Of a stretch of 64,000 nucleotides of DNA, positions 46,801 to 59,716 are shown piece after piece. The stretch is from Theristus sp. LFF4_11 (taxonomy: Eukaryota > Nematoda > Chromadorea > Monhysterida > Xyalidae): the NCBI GenBank assembly GCA_030248135.1, contig JASANC010001240.1, forward strand, positions 62,001-126,000, given 5' to 3'. Numbering within the stretch: the stretch's first letter is position 1; every line of letters begins with the position of its first letter. The notes beneath the pieces are model-generated. The model searched no databases. It was not told where the DNA came from and was given only the letters and a program-made list of their open reading frames with translations. The translations under genes and the position numbers were made by a program.

Positions 46801-49140
46801 CGGCTGATATGGAATTCGGAGCATCAGAAACTTACGGAGTAAAAGTGGCAATTTCAGATGAAAAAGTATGCGAAATCAGCAAAATTAGCGCGATAGAATA
46901 ACCGATTTCGGCAGGCACCGGCCTTTTATTTCATTCCGATTGAGTTTCTTTGTGGTTGCACTTCAGTCAAATTGCGCCATTGACAGGCTTTTCGCTTTCA
47001 AAACGTGTCCTGCCAGTGCGCGTGCGGGGACACAGCTGCACGGCGAACGTTTTTATGCTTGAGTTTTTGTGCTGCAGAGAACTTAATTAGAGAATGGACT
47101 CTTTGGCGTTGTTGTTGTTAGCAATGGGATATTACACAGGATATCGCTCTATATTGAACAAAAGCGGTGAACAGAAAGTAGGAAATCTTTTGGTAACAAC
47201 GAAATAAAAACCTAGCATAAAATACAACTAATAATTTTTCATTGTTTGCTTTGCAAAGCGAGCACGGGTGGCCGTTTGCGCACTAGCATTTGTCGAAAAC
47301 GAGGCAATAATCACACAGTGATTGGTTTTCTTTGATTCAGTACTTTCAGATTGAAAACACAAGCGCATTGCAGTATTCCACTGTGAAATTACCAAATCTC
47401 ATTATCTCATGTATTTTCTAGAGCGTGCTTTAATAATGCGCACGCAACACAAACACATCCGTGAAAACTATCACCAAAAGAATAAACCGAAGCGAAGAAA
47501 ATATAAATAATTTAGGGAGGCTTCGCCACGAATTGATGGAGAGATTTACTGCAAAGCTCAGCTGCCTTTGGCTTTGATTTAATGGCATGTACGTTGCTGC
47601 AAATAAACTGAATCATGTAAAACGTTTCTTGTGTTTGTTTATGTCTCTAAATTTTTTGTTTTTAAATTTCACACCCAGTTTTCAAATTTTTTTTTCAGAT
47701 GCCGTAGCTCAATTGAGTAAGTACCAGTTATACAATTTGCAACGTTTTAAATTGAACTTCGATTTTTCCCCCAAAAGACAAATGAACTATATTTTAAAAG
47801 ATGAGATATAACTATAAATTCCCTGATAAAGTTTGTTCACAATATATTCAGGTTCATATTCGCTGAACGGGCAAAACGTAATTCAATGGCATGGAAAATT
47901 GTTGAATAGCAGCTGGGTCACATTGCACACGGTGGCGTGTGGATATTTAGCATTTTACGCTGAATTAAACATGGGTGAAAGTCAAAAACTCTAACAGCGA
48001 CAGCAGATTTTAGCGAATTATTTGATACGAATGAAACGGTGAAAATTACACGGTGGGTAAGCAGAAAATAAATCGAAAAACAACGTGGACACAAGCCAAG
48101 CACTCGACAGCAACACTGTGCAAGCAGACAGCCGCATTAAAACAACAGGAAACAATTACAGGCGCAAAGGAATGCAAAAAAGTAATGTATTTACGAAGAC
48201 TACATGCATTCATTCCAGTCATTCATTCATTTCGAAAACCGTAGGAACTCCGATAAACCTGTAAGAAAACATGTGACACATGAAAGTGTGGTATGGTGCA
48301 TTTCTCTCAAATGACGATAAAACAGCACTAATTCTGGTAATTTCCGCGCCTTCGGGAGATTTTTAGGACAAACTTTTTTGTGGATACCCATGAAGTTGTT
48401 TTTTGTAGCATCACTAGCTTTGTAGTTGAAACTAAATACATAAAAAATTTGTTTGTTTGAACCAATTTGTTTCAAAACAGTGGAAACGCAACAACACGAG
48501 AAATACAAGAGCGATAAAACCAAACCGCAGTCTCAATCTGATTGGTCAATATACCTGCGGGTTCCCTGACCTACTTATGTTCCGTGCGCATGTCTTTTTT
48601 TCCGGGGACGGGATTCCATTTTAAACAGGGTGTTCCCCGAAAGTGAGCAGTTTCGTGTATGACTTTACGTTAGACTTTACTTTACTTTACAGTTTCGAGA
48701 CTTTAACTATGACGGGCGAATGTGAAAAGGGCATTTTTGGACTTTTCAAAAAAGAAGTCATTCACTTGAAAAAGTGCCACCTTGGCACATCGAGGGACCA
48801 AAGACCACTCACATTGCTGAGCTTCCTGTCGCATTACTTTAACTGCAGCAGATCAAAAAGGCTGTGTTCAGATTTTTGAGCTAATCATACTTCGTGTGTC
48901 ATATTTTAGCTGTAAAGTCACAGTAAATTAGCGCAACACTCCATTCAGTCAATTTACGTCAAATGTGCTTTTTTCGTCTCGTCAACAGTTCAAGTTTCGT
49001 TTCGCTTCATTATTTTTAGCGTGTATTCTCCGGGTATTTTCAAGCTAAAACATGGCTAGAATTTTCAGAATCTTTTTACTATTTCACTTTCAACGAAGTT
49101 CGATATGAACCGCAAATTCATTGAATCCAGTGATTCATAT
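43870..49140. other. Gene-poor stretch
   Basis: AT-rich, only short frames. A CAGGGTGTTCCCCGAAAGTG transposon-like end lies at 48626, followed by a 78-codon frame without motif. Confidence 0.5.
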
Positions 49141-49211
49141 TTTAATTGCCAATTCTTAGACGTACATGTAGGTATCTCCAAAAGAAAATACTGAACGTTG
49201 GTGCACATTCT

Positions 49212-51320
49212 CTATTGAACAGAGTCCGCAGCCGACTGAACCTTCACAGTCGGCATGTCGAATGCAGTCAGCAACTGTGGTCGATCATTGGGTGCCTGCT
49301 GGCAAAGCGTCGTCGGCTGCATCAACTCTCCGTTGCTGATGTCACCGCGTTCGTGTGTGCGTGCTGCGCGTTGCCGCACGCTGCTCCACGTTTGCAGCAT
49401 TGCTTGGCGCACATTGCTGTTGAACACGCCATAGAGCAGCGGGTTGGTGACAGCAGTCAGCATCGCCGTCAAGTGCGTCACCAACGCAAGCAAACCAGGC
49501 TGCGAGATGTGGTCGAGCGCACCGAGGTCCGTCAGCAGATTCTGCAAAAGGCACGCTCACTGTTGAATGTTGGTTTCTGCGCGACACAACAACAACACTG
49601 CTATGCAATGGTACACAACAACACCACTGCTATGCAATGGTACACAACAACACTGCTATGCAATGGTACACAACAACACTGCTATGCAATGGTACACAAC
49701 AACACTGCTATGCAATGGTGTACAGCAGCAGCAGCAGCTCACCTTCAGTATCTGCGGTGTGTTGCAGCAAGCGAACGTGACGACCACGGCGACCAGGATT
49801 CGATTGGTGTTCGCCATTCGTGTCAGCTCGCGGTGCTGATTTGCCAGACGCTCTGTTTCAGGCGGCAGCATCGTGCCTCGACGAAAGCTCAGCTTTTTTG
49901 TCATGTCGCTTCCTCCTTCAGTCACTGCTAGCAAATGTGCATTGTTGCTATGATTCGGCATGCTTTCACCATGGTTGTACTTTGAAAGTTCGTGATTCTT
50001 CGTTCCTGCTGTGGTGCCCGCCGTTTTCGAATACGTTGCTTTAGTTGAAACGTTTTCGCTTCGTCTATCATTGTCCGTGACAGAATTTAGTTGACTGTTG
50101 GCCCCTCCTGTGCTTGCGACGTCCATTACACTGTGCCTGTCTGCTGTGGCTGCCATGTTCGACATGCGAAATTGGATTGTCTGGAAAATTGTAAAAAATA
50201 TAAAGCTCAATTTCAGTTGGTCAATCTGCAACAGCTCAAAAATGTACCTCATTAATTTTCTGGCCTGCCATGATGTAGCAGTAGGTGATGATGGTGAATG
50301 GAATTAGCAGGTGCCACATGGTGTTCGCGATGCCGAACGCTGTTTTCATGTGCATCAGTCCGCTGCCGCGCCAATCCTCGAAGCAAAACTCGCCACACAG
50401 TTTTGTTTGATTGCCGATCGTCAACGGAATCACATTCGCAAACCAGGCGCTCGGCGACGCGCCGATGGCTGCGGTCAGCCAGACGCCTGCAACAAAACCC
50501 TGTGCCATGTGCTGTTGTTACCCGTGCCGTGACATTACGGGGAATGTGGTGCTGCTGACAACGAGCGGCATTTGCTGCAACTCCATCGGCGTCAACCTGT
50601 GTCGCACCGTGTGACAGCCAGCACACCACATAACAGCAATAGCTGCATCACCTTTCAGCCTCGTTGTAAGTACAGGCGTGTTTTGTGAAAACTGTTTTAG
50701 CCGCGATTACCAAAAGCACTGAGAACACAACACAGCGGTGACACCCGTTCACCTACCGATGGTCAGAGCGATTGCCTGCTGCCCGCTGACCGGTTGAAAC
50801 TGGTGTGCCTTGACGATCATGATGTAGCGGTCGAGCGCAATGCACGTCAGCGTGTAGGCAGAGATGGAGAACGCCATGCCCTGCACCAAGTATTTCCAAA
50901 CAACAAATATTGTTTGCGCTTATATTGCAAGTCTAACCACAAACTGGGCACATTTTTACCGGCACCCACCTGCACGAGCATCAGAAACTTGCACATGAAC
51001 AGTCCGAAAATCCAGACGTTTATGAAGACCATAATTGGCGTAAAAATGCCACTGGTCAGGGTTAAAAGCAAGTCCGAGACTGCCAGTGAGCCAATGAAGA
51101 AGTTTCGCACCGTCCATAAATGATCGCATTTGAGAATGGTGAATAGTATGGACACATTGCAAATGAGAGACAAAATGATGACAATGGTGTAGAGCGAGCC
51201 AAAGATCACCTGCACACTTGTGTACGTGGCCAAGTCAAACTCTTGATAGTAAGCTTGCACGGGAACACAAGTGGTGTCATTCTTTGGTGTGGTCAATATG
51301 AAGTCGTTGGTGCGGTTCAT
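49212..51320 (-). CDS. Class A GPCR, neuropeptide receptor-like
   Basis: Five minus-strand exons: 51320-50970, 50880-50757, 50486-50248, 50180-49743 and 49541-49212. Phases agree, 493 residues from ATG at 51320. The extracellular N-terminus has NRT and NDT sites. TM1 FGSLYTIVIILSLICNVSIL, TM2 LAVSDLLLTLTSGIF, TM3 ending ALDRYIMI (DRY near 133-135), TM4 IALTIGVWLTAAIG, loop 2 Cys pair (LCGEFCFEDW), TM5 IPFTIITYCYIMA, TM6 ILVAVVVTFACCNTPQIL, TM7 LTAVTNPLLYGVFN (NPxxY). W.FG.FMCK before TM3 fits NPY/RFamide-type receptors. The third cytoplasmic loop is ~105 residues and Ser/Thr/Asn rich. TM6 has CCNTP where CWxP is usual. Ligand cannot be told. Confidence 0.85.
49585..49725 (+). repeat. 26 bp minisatellite in GPCR intron 4
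   Basis: GTACACAACAACACTGCTAT plus GCAATG, about 5 units, between the exons ending 49743 and starting 49541. Confidence 0.8.
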
Positions 51321-54300
51321 AGTTCGGAATAATCTTGATTTTATTCACTTGCGTTTCAGTTTTAATTTATTCTGGTTGTTTTTTGCATGTCGACGACGGT
51401 GGTGATGGTGCATAACTTGACGACACGGCAGTGGCACCGAAGATGACACATGTAATGCACAGAATGGCCGAATAAACAAAGGGGTCCTGGTATTCTCCAT
51501 CAAGACGGGATCAGTCGTAGACAAGGAGTTGCCTTTTCAAGTATGCCAAGATAATTCTCAATCGTGTGCGCAAAAAAGAGCGCATGAACAGAATTGCACG
51601 AAGAATCAATTAGATCAAGAAGCACGTCAAATGACAAACAATTGCGTTTCTGAACGTTTTTTTTTTCATTCAAGTTTCGCGCGCTCCCTGCTCCCGGTTG
51701 AACAAAGCTGGAACAGCAGATGATAGTCTAAAATAACTCAAACTTAGAACATCTTTGAATGTCTGCATAGATGAAAAAAGAAAATTAAAAAAAAGACTGC
51801 ACAAACGCAGACAGAAAACTGAGATTATGCAAATTTTGAAAGCTGTTTCTGCCTGCGAGCAACTGGCTGTGAACATCATAAGCAAACGCTTTCGCACAAA
51901 ACACCACCAATCTAGGTATGTACAAATACGCGTCGTACTGCTGGCAAAGAACTAAATTGAATTGTAAACCGAAAATTAGAATCTCCGAAGCCATGTTACC
52001 ATAAATTATAAAGACAGCAATGGAAAGTAGTCCAAAACAAGACAAATTCAATCATGCGCACACGTGCTAATTCAATATCAAGCGCTGAGCAGTCTTTGTT
52101 CACGGCTGCCATCACACAAGCATACATTTTTGTATGCCATGGCGTACATATGGCCACGGCGAGGAGAAAACGAAGAAGCTGAAATTGCAATTTCTAAGAC
52201 AACTTCAGTCAAGTTCTGTCAAATTTTCTTATCAAATTTTTGTTCAAGATGATGCCATGTCTCAGTAAAAACTGTCATATTTCAATTAAAAAAGATTCAG
52301 ACACACAAGGCCATGTTAAAATAATGCAGCACTCGACCTAAGTTTTGCAATAATAATGGTGTCTCGATTGTGATCAAGTCAAAATAATGAACAGTGCGAC
52401 CATGCCGCAAAAGACCGCGTCATGATACGAAACGCCAGTTTGTCATCAAACTTTTTCGATCATTTTCAGTCATTTATCATTACTATTATTGCATATTGAC
52501 CGTCTCCACGTGTCCGACAGGTTTGTTTTTGTGTTTTGTTTGAATTGGATGATGATGCATATTGCATATGCCATGCTGTGTTGACAAACAATGAAGCATG
52601 GAGTCACACTGATAAACGTGGCTGAAATGAGTGAAAATTGTGCAAACTACAGCCGAACTCTAAATTATAGGGAATCAGCTGATTGGTTGGTGGTCACGTG
52701 ATGCATGTTTTCTGTGCTGGCATTGCTGTGGGGCGGAGTTTGGTTTGCACAGAAAGCATGCATAATCATAATCACCAACGAATCAGCTGATTACCCATAA
52801 TTTAGAGTTCGACTTTAGTGCAAAATGCGCTTTTACAATTTACACAAGTTTGAAAAAAATATGCCTCAAGGGCATAAAAAGGCTAATATAAATATTATTT
52901 CAGATTTTGACAGATAGAAAAGACTTTTAGATAAATAGATTTCTATTTCTATTAGGGGACAAAAAAGGTGTAATTGTGGGAGTTTGCTACCGCGCCTCCC
53001 ATGATTTTACTGATGTGGAAGTCGGATGAATACGCCACTAAATGTTCGTTGGTTTTCTGTTCCACGAAAACCGATAGGTTTGAAATGTGTGAAAGAGTAA
53101 CAATAAGACCTATTCAAACCGAACGAAGTACATATGTACACTGAATTGAACAAAAAGAAAACCAGAAGCTATATTGCGTCTTGGTCAGAAAGGTTCTGGG
53201 TCCAAAAACGCGTTTTCAATGCCGCTGTTTACATGAAAATCGAATGAATAATGTATTGTATGTACCATGCAGTATATTTCAAATGCTTTTTTAAAAGTGT
53301 TGCAATCAGCGCGTTTCCTCCCAACCCGAAATTTTTAGGGGCCACCTCAAATGCTGAAACTACATGTATGACAAAGGACGGATTTCGGGTACGTGAGTTC
53401 AAAAATGCGAATGGAAAGTTTGCGTGAGTTTTCTATTGCGCCCGCGCTTGGTTGAAAGGGTTAAAAATTTTTGAATATTATATCACTTGAAGCTTGAAAA
53501 CTGCGTACCCAAACAAATACAAAGTCTCTCAGTTTGAATGCTCATCAGCATATAAGGAAATGATTTTTAAGACATTTTTTATTCATTAAAAATAATTTGA
53601 ACTTGATGAGCAAAATTGTGAGGCGGAACATTTATCAAAAAATAGTCACCACTCGAGCACTCCGTGTATCGAAATGTACAAAAACTGCATCAGCGCCTTT
53701 TTTGCGTGACGACCGTCAGTATGAGCAGCAAAATGCATTGGCTTACAGAAAGCACTCTCGCATCTCAATGATTGTAGAAGAAATACGTCGTTTAAGGCAT
53801 CGTGAACATGTTGATATAACTGAATAAAAAAGCATGCCGAAAAAAATATATTTGCTGCCGCCGCCGAATGGTGAAATGGCTTTCCACAGAGGAGAGCAGA
53901 GCTGCAGAGTGGCGCTGTACAAATTGCCAGGCGCAGCCACAGATGAACCGTTAAAATCACGAAAAGAAAATGCGACGCGACGTCATGGATTTGATTTTTG
54001 TCCCTTTTCTGCTTTTGGGCAATTTTTGTTGTTCATTTCGTGCAGTTTTGTTACTTGAAACCACGAAAACGGAAACGTTATAGTAGTCTGTGCCTGATCT
54101 CATGCAATCTAAAAACAGGCAGCTTTGAAAAGCTTGTTGAAACCAAGAGGAAAGCAGCTTGAGCTCCAGGAGCGTTGTCATTCATGGTCCAGTTTTTGCA
54201 CATCCAGATTGGGACACCTTCGTCAGCTGCCGGTTGAGGTTACACACATCCATGGAGAAGGGGAGATTTGTTGCCGATTGTTGTGTTCTTCATTTTGTCA

Positions 54301-54828
54301 CATTTCATCCGTTCATATGCATTACCTTCAGCAGCGTTTTTTTCTGTAATCACAAACAGAAACTATACATCAGCATTTTTGGCAAAACATTTTCAAAAAG
54401 CGCGGTAAACAACTTGCCGTGCAATTTACGTGTGTGACGAGTGAGTGATCTAAAAACTCCAGAAAACTAACAATGAGTGACGTTGATTTTCAATGGAGCT
54501 TAAATAAAACTTATACTCACTTAAAGAAATGTAGCTGATAATGGGTGACGAGGAGTAAACAATGCATTCAGACAGTGTTTGTGGCAGACTGAGTTATTCG
54601 GTAATTTTCGGTGGTTTACGCATAATCGTTTTTATTCTGAATACGTACAAATTGACAAAAAATACAACCTGCCGCTGCCATTCAGTCAAACCCATGCAGC
54701 GAGGCGTTTTTTATTTGACCTCAGGACACTAATAATTACATAAATGCTTTTGTGCGCAGTCGCAATTCTTGCTCACATTCAGTTTCCCACCATTCACGTA
54801 CGAAATCAGTCCCAGTACGAAATCAACG
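51321..54828. other. No gene recognised; one MITE inside
   Basis: Upstream of the GPCR and of the PAN/ShK gene. Short frames only. A minus-strand frame at 52190 begins MQFQLLRFLLAVAICTPWH, signal-peptide-like, but has no further support. Confidence 0.45.
52651..52823. mobile_element. Foldback MITE (GAACTCTAAATTATAGG family), copy 1
   Basis: GAACTCTAAATTATAGGGAA then TCAGCTGATTGGTTGGTG at the left; the inverse (CACCAACGAATCAGCTGATT, ATAATTTAGAGTTCGAC) at the right. About 170 bp, no ORF. Second copy at 56925-57087. Confidence 0.8.
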
Positions 54829-57273
54829 ATGGTCAATGATCAGTTTCTTGTGATCTCCGCAGCGTTGTTGAACGTTGTTTTATTTTTACACCACCGTGTG
54901 AACGGCCAGTGCGTGCAGGAGCCTGATATGATACTCGTTGGGTTTGCTGATCAGGTGCAAGAAGGCGTGCCCGACCTGCAGACGTGCATGCAGCTTTGCA
55001 AGGACAGTCCGCAATGCAAGTATGTCGCCAGGTTTCTTGCAGTGTAGCGTTTCAGTTCATGTATTCGAATGGTTAAAATATATAAGCGTGTGAAACAGTT
55101 GACACGTTTCAAAAATACCATTGCTCATGCCGTTGCACATGGCATTTTATGTGCCAAATTTCAAGCCATTTCATTGTCTCTTCCCAAAATCCGTGATGGC
55201 ACAGATTTTGGGGACAGATTTTGGCTTGGATAATACTACAATCTATGGCATAAGTTTGGCAAACAAAATGGTATGGACAATGGCATTAAAGTGTGAATCA
55301 GCCAGTCAACTCTTGGCGCAACAACTTTTGCACAGAACGCTGTGATATGTTTGCAGCTCTGGAATGTATTTCCCCGGTGACACAACGTGCATTCAAAACT
55401 CGGAGAGCAGCGTCACTCAGCCGGGTCTGTTTGTGCCAAACGACGTTGAGGGTGAAGTGGTTTACTTCATGGGCGACTGTCCACCCGATACCGGTACAAA
55501 CATTGAAACTACAGAAACTCAAAATACATGCACAGTGGCGGCCAAAAGTTTTGCAACGCTGCGCGCTGTGGATATGGCGTGTATATAAATTCTTATAATA
55601 GCGTTTGTACGGCTGATGCAACACGCGCGCAGCGTTCCAACACTTTTGGCCGCCACCGCACATTAAAAATAGAAAGTTCAACTGTCATAACAAGTAACTT
55701 TACAACATGCGCGACAACAACGCTTTAGGCGGTGGTGGATCAGCAACATGTGTCGACCTGCAGAAGCCATCGTTCTGCGAAAAGTTTGTCTCAAGCGGAC
55801 TTTGTGCAAGCAGTCGCGTTGCATTGCAATACTGCGCAAACACTTGTGACCGATGTGAGCAAAGTGAGTCGAAATGGTGGCTGGACAAACTTGGGACCAA
55901 GGCACTGCCGTTCAAGGGTTGGAGATGACCTGCATCTGCACGGCGCTGCAGTTCGCGGTTGCAATGTTTATTATCGAGATTAGGGTCACATGTTTTGGGT
56001 CATATATTTTCAAAGTCGTTATTTCCTGAAAATTTCTATTACCATATTACCCCATTAACCCCCCCCCCCATTAATCCCCCCACCAATAAACCCCCAGCCC
56101 CACGACATTTTCCGAATAATCCCCCCCCTCACAAATAATCTCCCATGGGGGATTATTGGAAACCTGTTTGAAACACATACCCAACGAATTCAGTGGCTGG
56201 TTGCAGTGAAAATAAAGAAATTGTGCTACCAAAAAAGGCCCCAAATGGATGAGTTTATGGTAATTTCATTACAAAAGGCTGTTATAAAAGGAAATTTCTA
56301 TTCTAGAGTAGAAGTTTCTGCGACTTTCTTGCCTGCCATGCAAGGTATTTTTGCCATTTTTCAATAAACCCCCACCCCTAGAATTTGTTTGTAAATAAAC
56401 TCCCCCCCCCAATAACCCCCTCCCCCACCAATAAACCCCCACCCCTAAAAGTCACTGACGTATTAATCCCCCATGGGGGTTTATTGGAGGTAATACGGTA
56501 TGTGTGCATTCCTTATTTTTTTGGGTACAGAGTTTTTAGAATTTTCAATTTCAAACATCGAATTTCATGTTCAACATTTTTTCATTGATGTTGCATCGTA
56601 CTTAAGAGGGGTTGGTAAAAAAATGAACGATTTAAAAAATTTATATGTGAAGTGTTATGCAGTTCAAACAAGTTTTCATTGTTGTTTTGTCCACATATCG
56701 ACGACTCATGAACCGTGATCATGTGAGCACTCATGAATTTCTACGTGGACAGGGGCACATTGCCCCAACTGTTCCATGGCCGCTTCACAATTTTCCTGCT
56801 TCGGTGTGCGCCTCTCAGCGGATGCCGGAAACATTTACTGTAAGCAGTAGGCTGGCATACTGTGGCCACATCATCGCATGGATCTGTTGAGTCGATGCCT
56901 AATAAGAAATGATACTTCACATAGTTTGCCTGCCAGCTGATTGGTTGGTGATCACTTTCTGATCACAATCACTGATGCTTTCTGTGCAGAATAAACCCCG
57001 CCTCCACAGCAAGGTCTGCCCAGAAAGCGCATGCATCAGAGATCACCAACTAGTCAGCTGATTGCCTATAATTTAGAGTTCGACTGTATTATCGTTTCAG
57101 GAAGACCACGAAGCACAAAAGTTTCACATCCTAAGGAAAAACCGCACAGCCGAACCAAACCCGTAAAACGTCAGCACGGCCAAGTGTCTACCGTACCTAA
57201 TTTTAAATCCTCTGAAACATTTTCCTATCCCCGTGTGCAACGCATTGAGTCCCGGAACCAAAATAAAAGATAA
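54829..57273 (+). CDS. Secreted PAN/apple-like + ShK domain protein
   Basis: Exons 54829-55019, 55357-55493, 55729-55863 and 57101-57273, phases consistent, 211 residues. Residues 1-26 form a signal peptide (FLVISAALLNVVLFLHHRVNG, then QC). Residues ~27-110 have a PAN/apple-like pattern: CVQEP ... LQTCMQLCKDSPQCNSGMY ... CIQN ... DC. An ShK domain follows: CVDLQKPSFCEKF, GLCASSRVALQYCANTCDRC, six cysteines in the usual spacing. The last exon adds a basic tail without cysteines (KPVKRQHGQ). Without splicing at 55864 the frame would instead stop at 55928; the phase match and the good acceptor TCGTTTCAG favour the longer form. ShK domains occur in many nematode secreted proteins, including enzymes; a channel-blocking role is not implied. 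Confidence 0.75.
56041..56500. mobile_element. C-rich inverted-repeat element, copy 2
   Basis: Same element as 10245-10680: poly-C runs, AATCTCCCATGGGGGATTAT palindrome, CCATGCAAGGTATTTTTGCC and the end GGTTTATTGGAGGTAATACG. Here the left end is clearer (ACCATATTACCCCATTAACC). It lies in the last intron of the PAN/ShK gene. Confidence 0.75.
56925..57087. mobile_element. Foldback MITE (GAACTCTAAATTATAGG family), copy 2
   Basis: CAGCTGATTGGTTGGTGATC at the left and GTCAGCTGATTGCCTATAAT then TTAGAGTTCGAC at the right; the left terminus is eroded. Its right end lies 13 bases before the splice acceptor at 57100. Confidence 0.75.
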
Positions 57274-59716
57274 TAGTTGATTTCACCTTCGGTCAGTTCG
57301 TCGATATCGCCTGAAAAGGTTCTCGATCTGTACATCAACGGCGTCTGTGTCGTTCGCTGCTGCTTTTTACGACCGCCTTTTTTGAATTTTCGCGGCTCTG
57401 CACGCGTGTTCGAAACTGGGCCTTTTTGAAATTCTGTTGCCACCCCAGACAACACATTTTCGCCAATGATCAGTTTCGGTCGAGCGTACGTCTGTTGAAG
57501 TGCGTAGTGGCGTTTGGTGGACTTGGGTTGCTTGTCTGGTTGAGCCGGTGCCTGATCAACACTCTTCACTGTCTGCTGTTCACTGACGCACATTGGCGCT
57601 GACGCGCACACGTTCAATTGCTTGTGGGCCTGCAGATCAAGACAAACGTGCATTTCAAGTACAAAATATGGAAATCCGCTTGTTTTAAGTAACAACTGAA
57701 CAAAACAATGTTCCAAAACGTTGAGCATTGTATGTTGATGAGAGTGACCTGCAGCGACCAATGGCAGTCGTTTGCGAGCGACACAGCGGCGCTGCCCGAT
57801 TCTTCGTGTATCGGTGCCAGCGCAGCCATTCCGTCTCCCCCCGCGACCGTCTCCACACGCATCAACGAGCCGCCCAGCAAGATCAGTCGGTCTTCCATTA
57901 GACCATGAGTTTTAGTGTTCAGCAAATGTTCGCATTCGGAGATGAAGTCATTGTTCAGATGTAACGGCGGTGCCGCGTCGCCCACGTTGCTTGCTTTTGA
58001 GTCAAACAATCAGATTGAAGCACAAATCAAATGTCATTTTCTAATCCGAGACACATCTTTTAGACTTATGCCGACGCGAGAATGCAGTTTTCAAGGTTAC
58101 CGAACTTTCAAACGACATTTGTAGTGTCAGGGAATGCTCTAACAGTTCACAAAATTCGTCATGGAAAGTTGTGTGTGGTCACCGCGGCTCTTCGTACGGG
58201 CAAAACCCTTTTGTGAACCGTTTTGTTTTGCATTTTGACATTCGACCACATAGAAAATGAATGTTTGCAATATTTTTCAGAATGGAGCATTCATACTAGC
58301 AGAAAGCAGAGCGACCTTGACTGCTGCTGCCACTTGCAACGGACTGCAGGAACAAACGGGGTGGCGTCTGCACGGGCAATGTCGGCTCCACCGGCTCGCA
58401 GTTGTGCAGCAACGACGCTTTCTGGTCGCACGACTGGCCCAGCAATAGAGAGCTTCTGAAAACAATCTCATTTATGGGAGTTTGGCAAAAAAACGAACCA
58501 GAGAATGTTGATGGTGATGCCGTGACCTGCTTTGTTTCTGCTGCGACTGCCGATCGGACGAGCAATCTTCTGGACTCGCTTGACTGATTTGCGGCACCAG
58601 TGGCGGCCGTGTGTGGTAGGGCCGAGTGGGGCTGATTGCCGGACAGCGCAGTTGTTCCTGGAGCGTCCGTTGGCGGGAATCTGTTTGGTGTGCTCGCACG
58701 TCACGGGCATCATCGTAGAGCGCGAGCTCAGCAGCCGGCTCACACGCCAACTGAACTAGTCTGTATTGTGTTATCTTGATTTCAATTAGCATTCTGGAGC
58801 ATAGTCGGTTGAAAGTTTAAACGGTCAGAAATTTGAAAATTTAGAAATTAAAAAGTTTACTTAACGTTCTGTTAAGATTCGCATGTGGAGAAGTTTAGAA
58901 GTTGTGGTACTGAATCCGTGATTCAAAAGTTTAGAAGAATGAAAAGTTTAGTAGATAATTTAGAGGTTAGAAGTTTAGAACTTCACAAGTAATAAAAGTT
59001 CAGAACTTCAAAAATTTAGTTTAGGGAGGCTTAGAAAAGCGCACAGGTTCGTGTTTCTTTCTACCGTTGTTGTGTGTTGTGTGGTGGTGACGTGGTCCTG
59101 GTGCTGGTTGACGCGATGTCACTGCTGCTGTCAGTTGCAGTTTTTCTCGCCTTCCGTCGACGGCAACGCACCGAGACACAATGGTCTGAGTGTCCATGTG
59201 GTTCGTTCGGAAACAGGGAATAGCTGAGCTGATGACATGCGTACACACTGCAAGCAGAGTTACAAGGAAACATTGTACAAGCAAACAAAGCTCAATAGAA
59301 TTGCGATGTGTTGGTTGGAGCAACTTGTGGCTACAGAAAAGTGCATGTGTGAACACGACGAGTCGGGCGAGTGTGCAGATTCGGTTGCCCACGAACACGC
59401 ACCACATGAAGCAGATGACGACGCACACGAGCAGCAGGGCGCCCGTGAGCAAGTTGCTGAGCAACAGCGCTCGCTGCAGCTGCTGCACGGCGCCGTGCGT
59501 CGCCTTCAGGTGTCTGTACGCGTTGAGTTGATTGCGCCAGATCTGTGTGAACGAGAAGTATTCCATCTGTTCGCTGACTCTGGCGGCGTCACCGTTCGCT
59601 GCCACTTGCGCTTGCGTCCGTGTGTCTGCGTGCGTACTGCGGTCGTCTGCGTCCAGCATCCTGGCGCGTTTTCGGAACTCCACCGAGCCAAACGTGTCGG
59701 CAGCCATTTTTAGCAT
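57225..59716 (-). CDS. Single-pass membrane protein of unknown family
   Basis: Minus-strand exons 59716-59393, 58750-58527, 58455-58316, 57993-57749 and 57629-57225; phases agree, 445 residues. N-terminal ~82 residues are charged (KMAADTFGSVEFRKRARMLD) and lack a signal peptide. One hydrophobic helix at ~84-106 (LLLSNLLTGALLLVCVVICF) suggests a type II topology. The rest has about nine cysteines spread out (LACEPAAEL, LRCPAIS, QSCDQKA, HNCEPVEP, SECEHLL, NDCHWS, NVCASAPMC) and ends basic (FKKGGRKKQQ). No family was recognised. The last exon may instead leave at a donor near 57286. If it runs to its stop, it overlaps the coding end of the convergent PAN/ShK gene by 49 bases. Confidence 0.55.
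58815..59030 (+). repeat. Degenerate AGTTTAGAA repeats
   Basis: Many irregular copies of GAAGTTTAGAA/AAAAGTTTAG, in the first intron of the membrane-protein gene. Low complexity, no coding signal. Confidence 0.6.

Noticed and set aside
52004..52190. Small minus-strand frame with a signal-peptide-like start
   Set aside because: Only 64 codons, no cysteine framework, no neighbouring exons.
58223..58587. Plus-strand frames within the membrane-protein exons
   Set aside because: The minus-strand exons join in phase with good splice sites; plus frames do not.
59237..59713. 158-codon plus-strand frame
   Set aside because: Antisense of the membrane-protein first exon.
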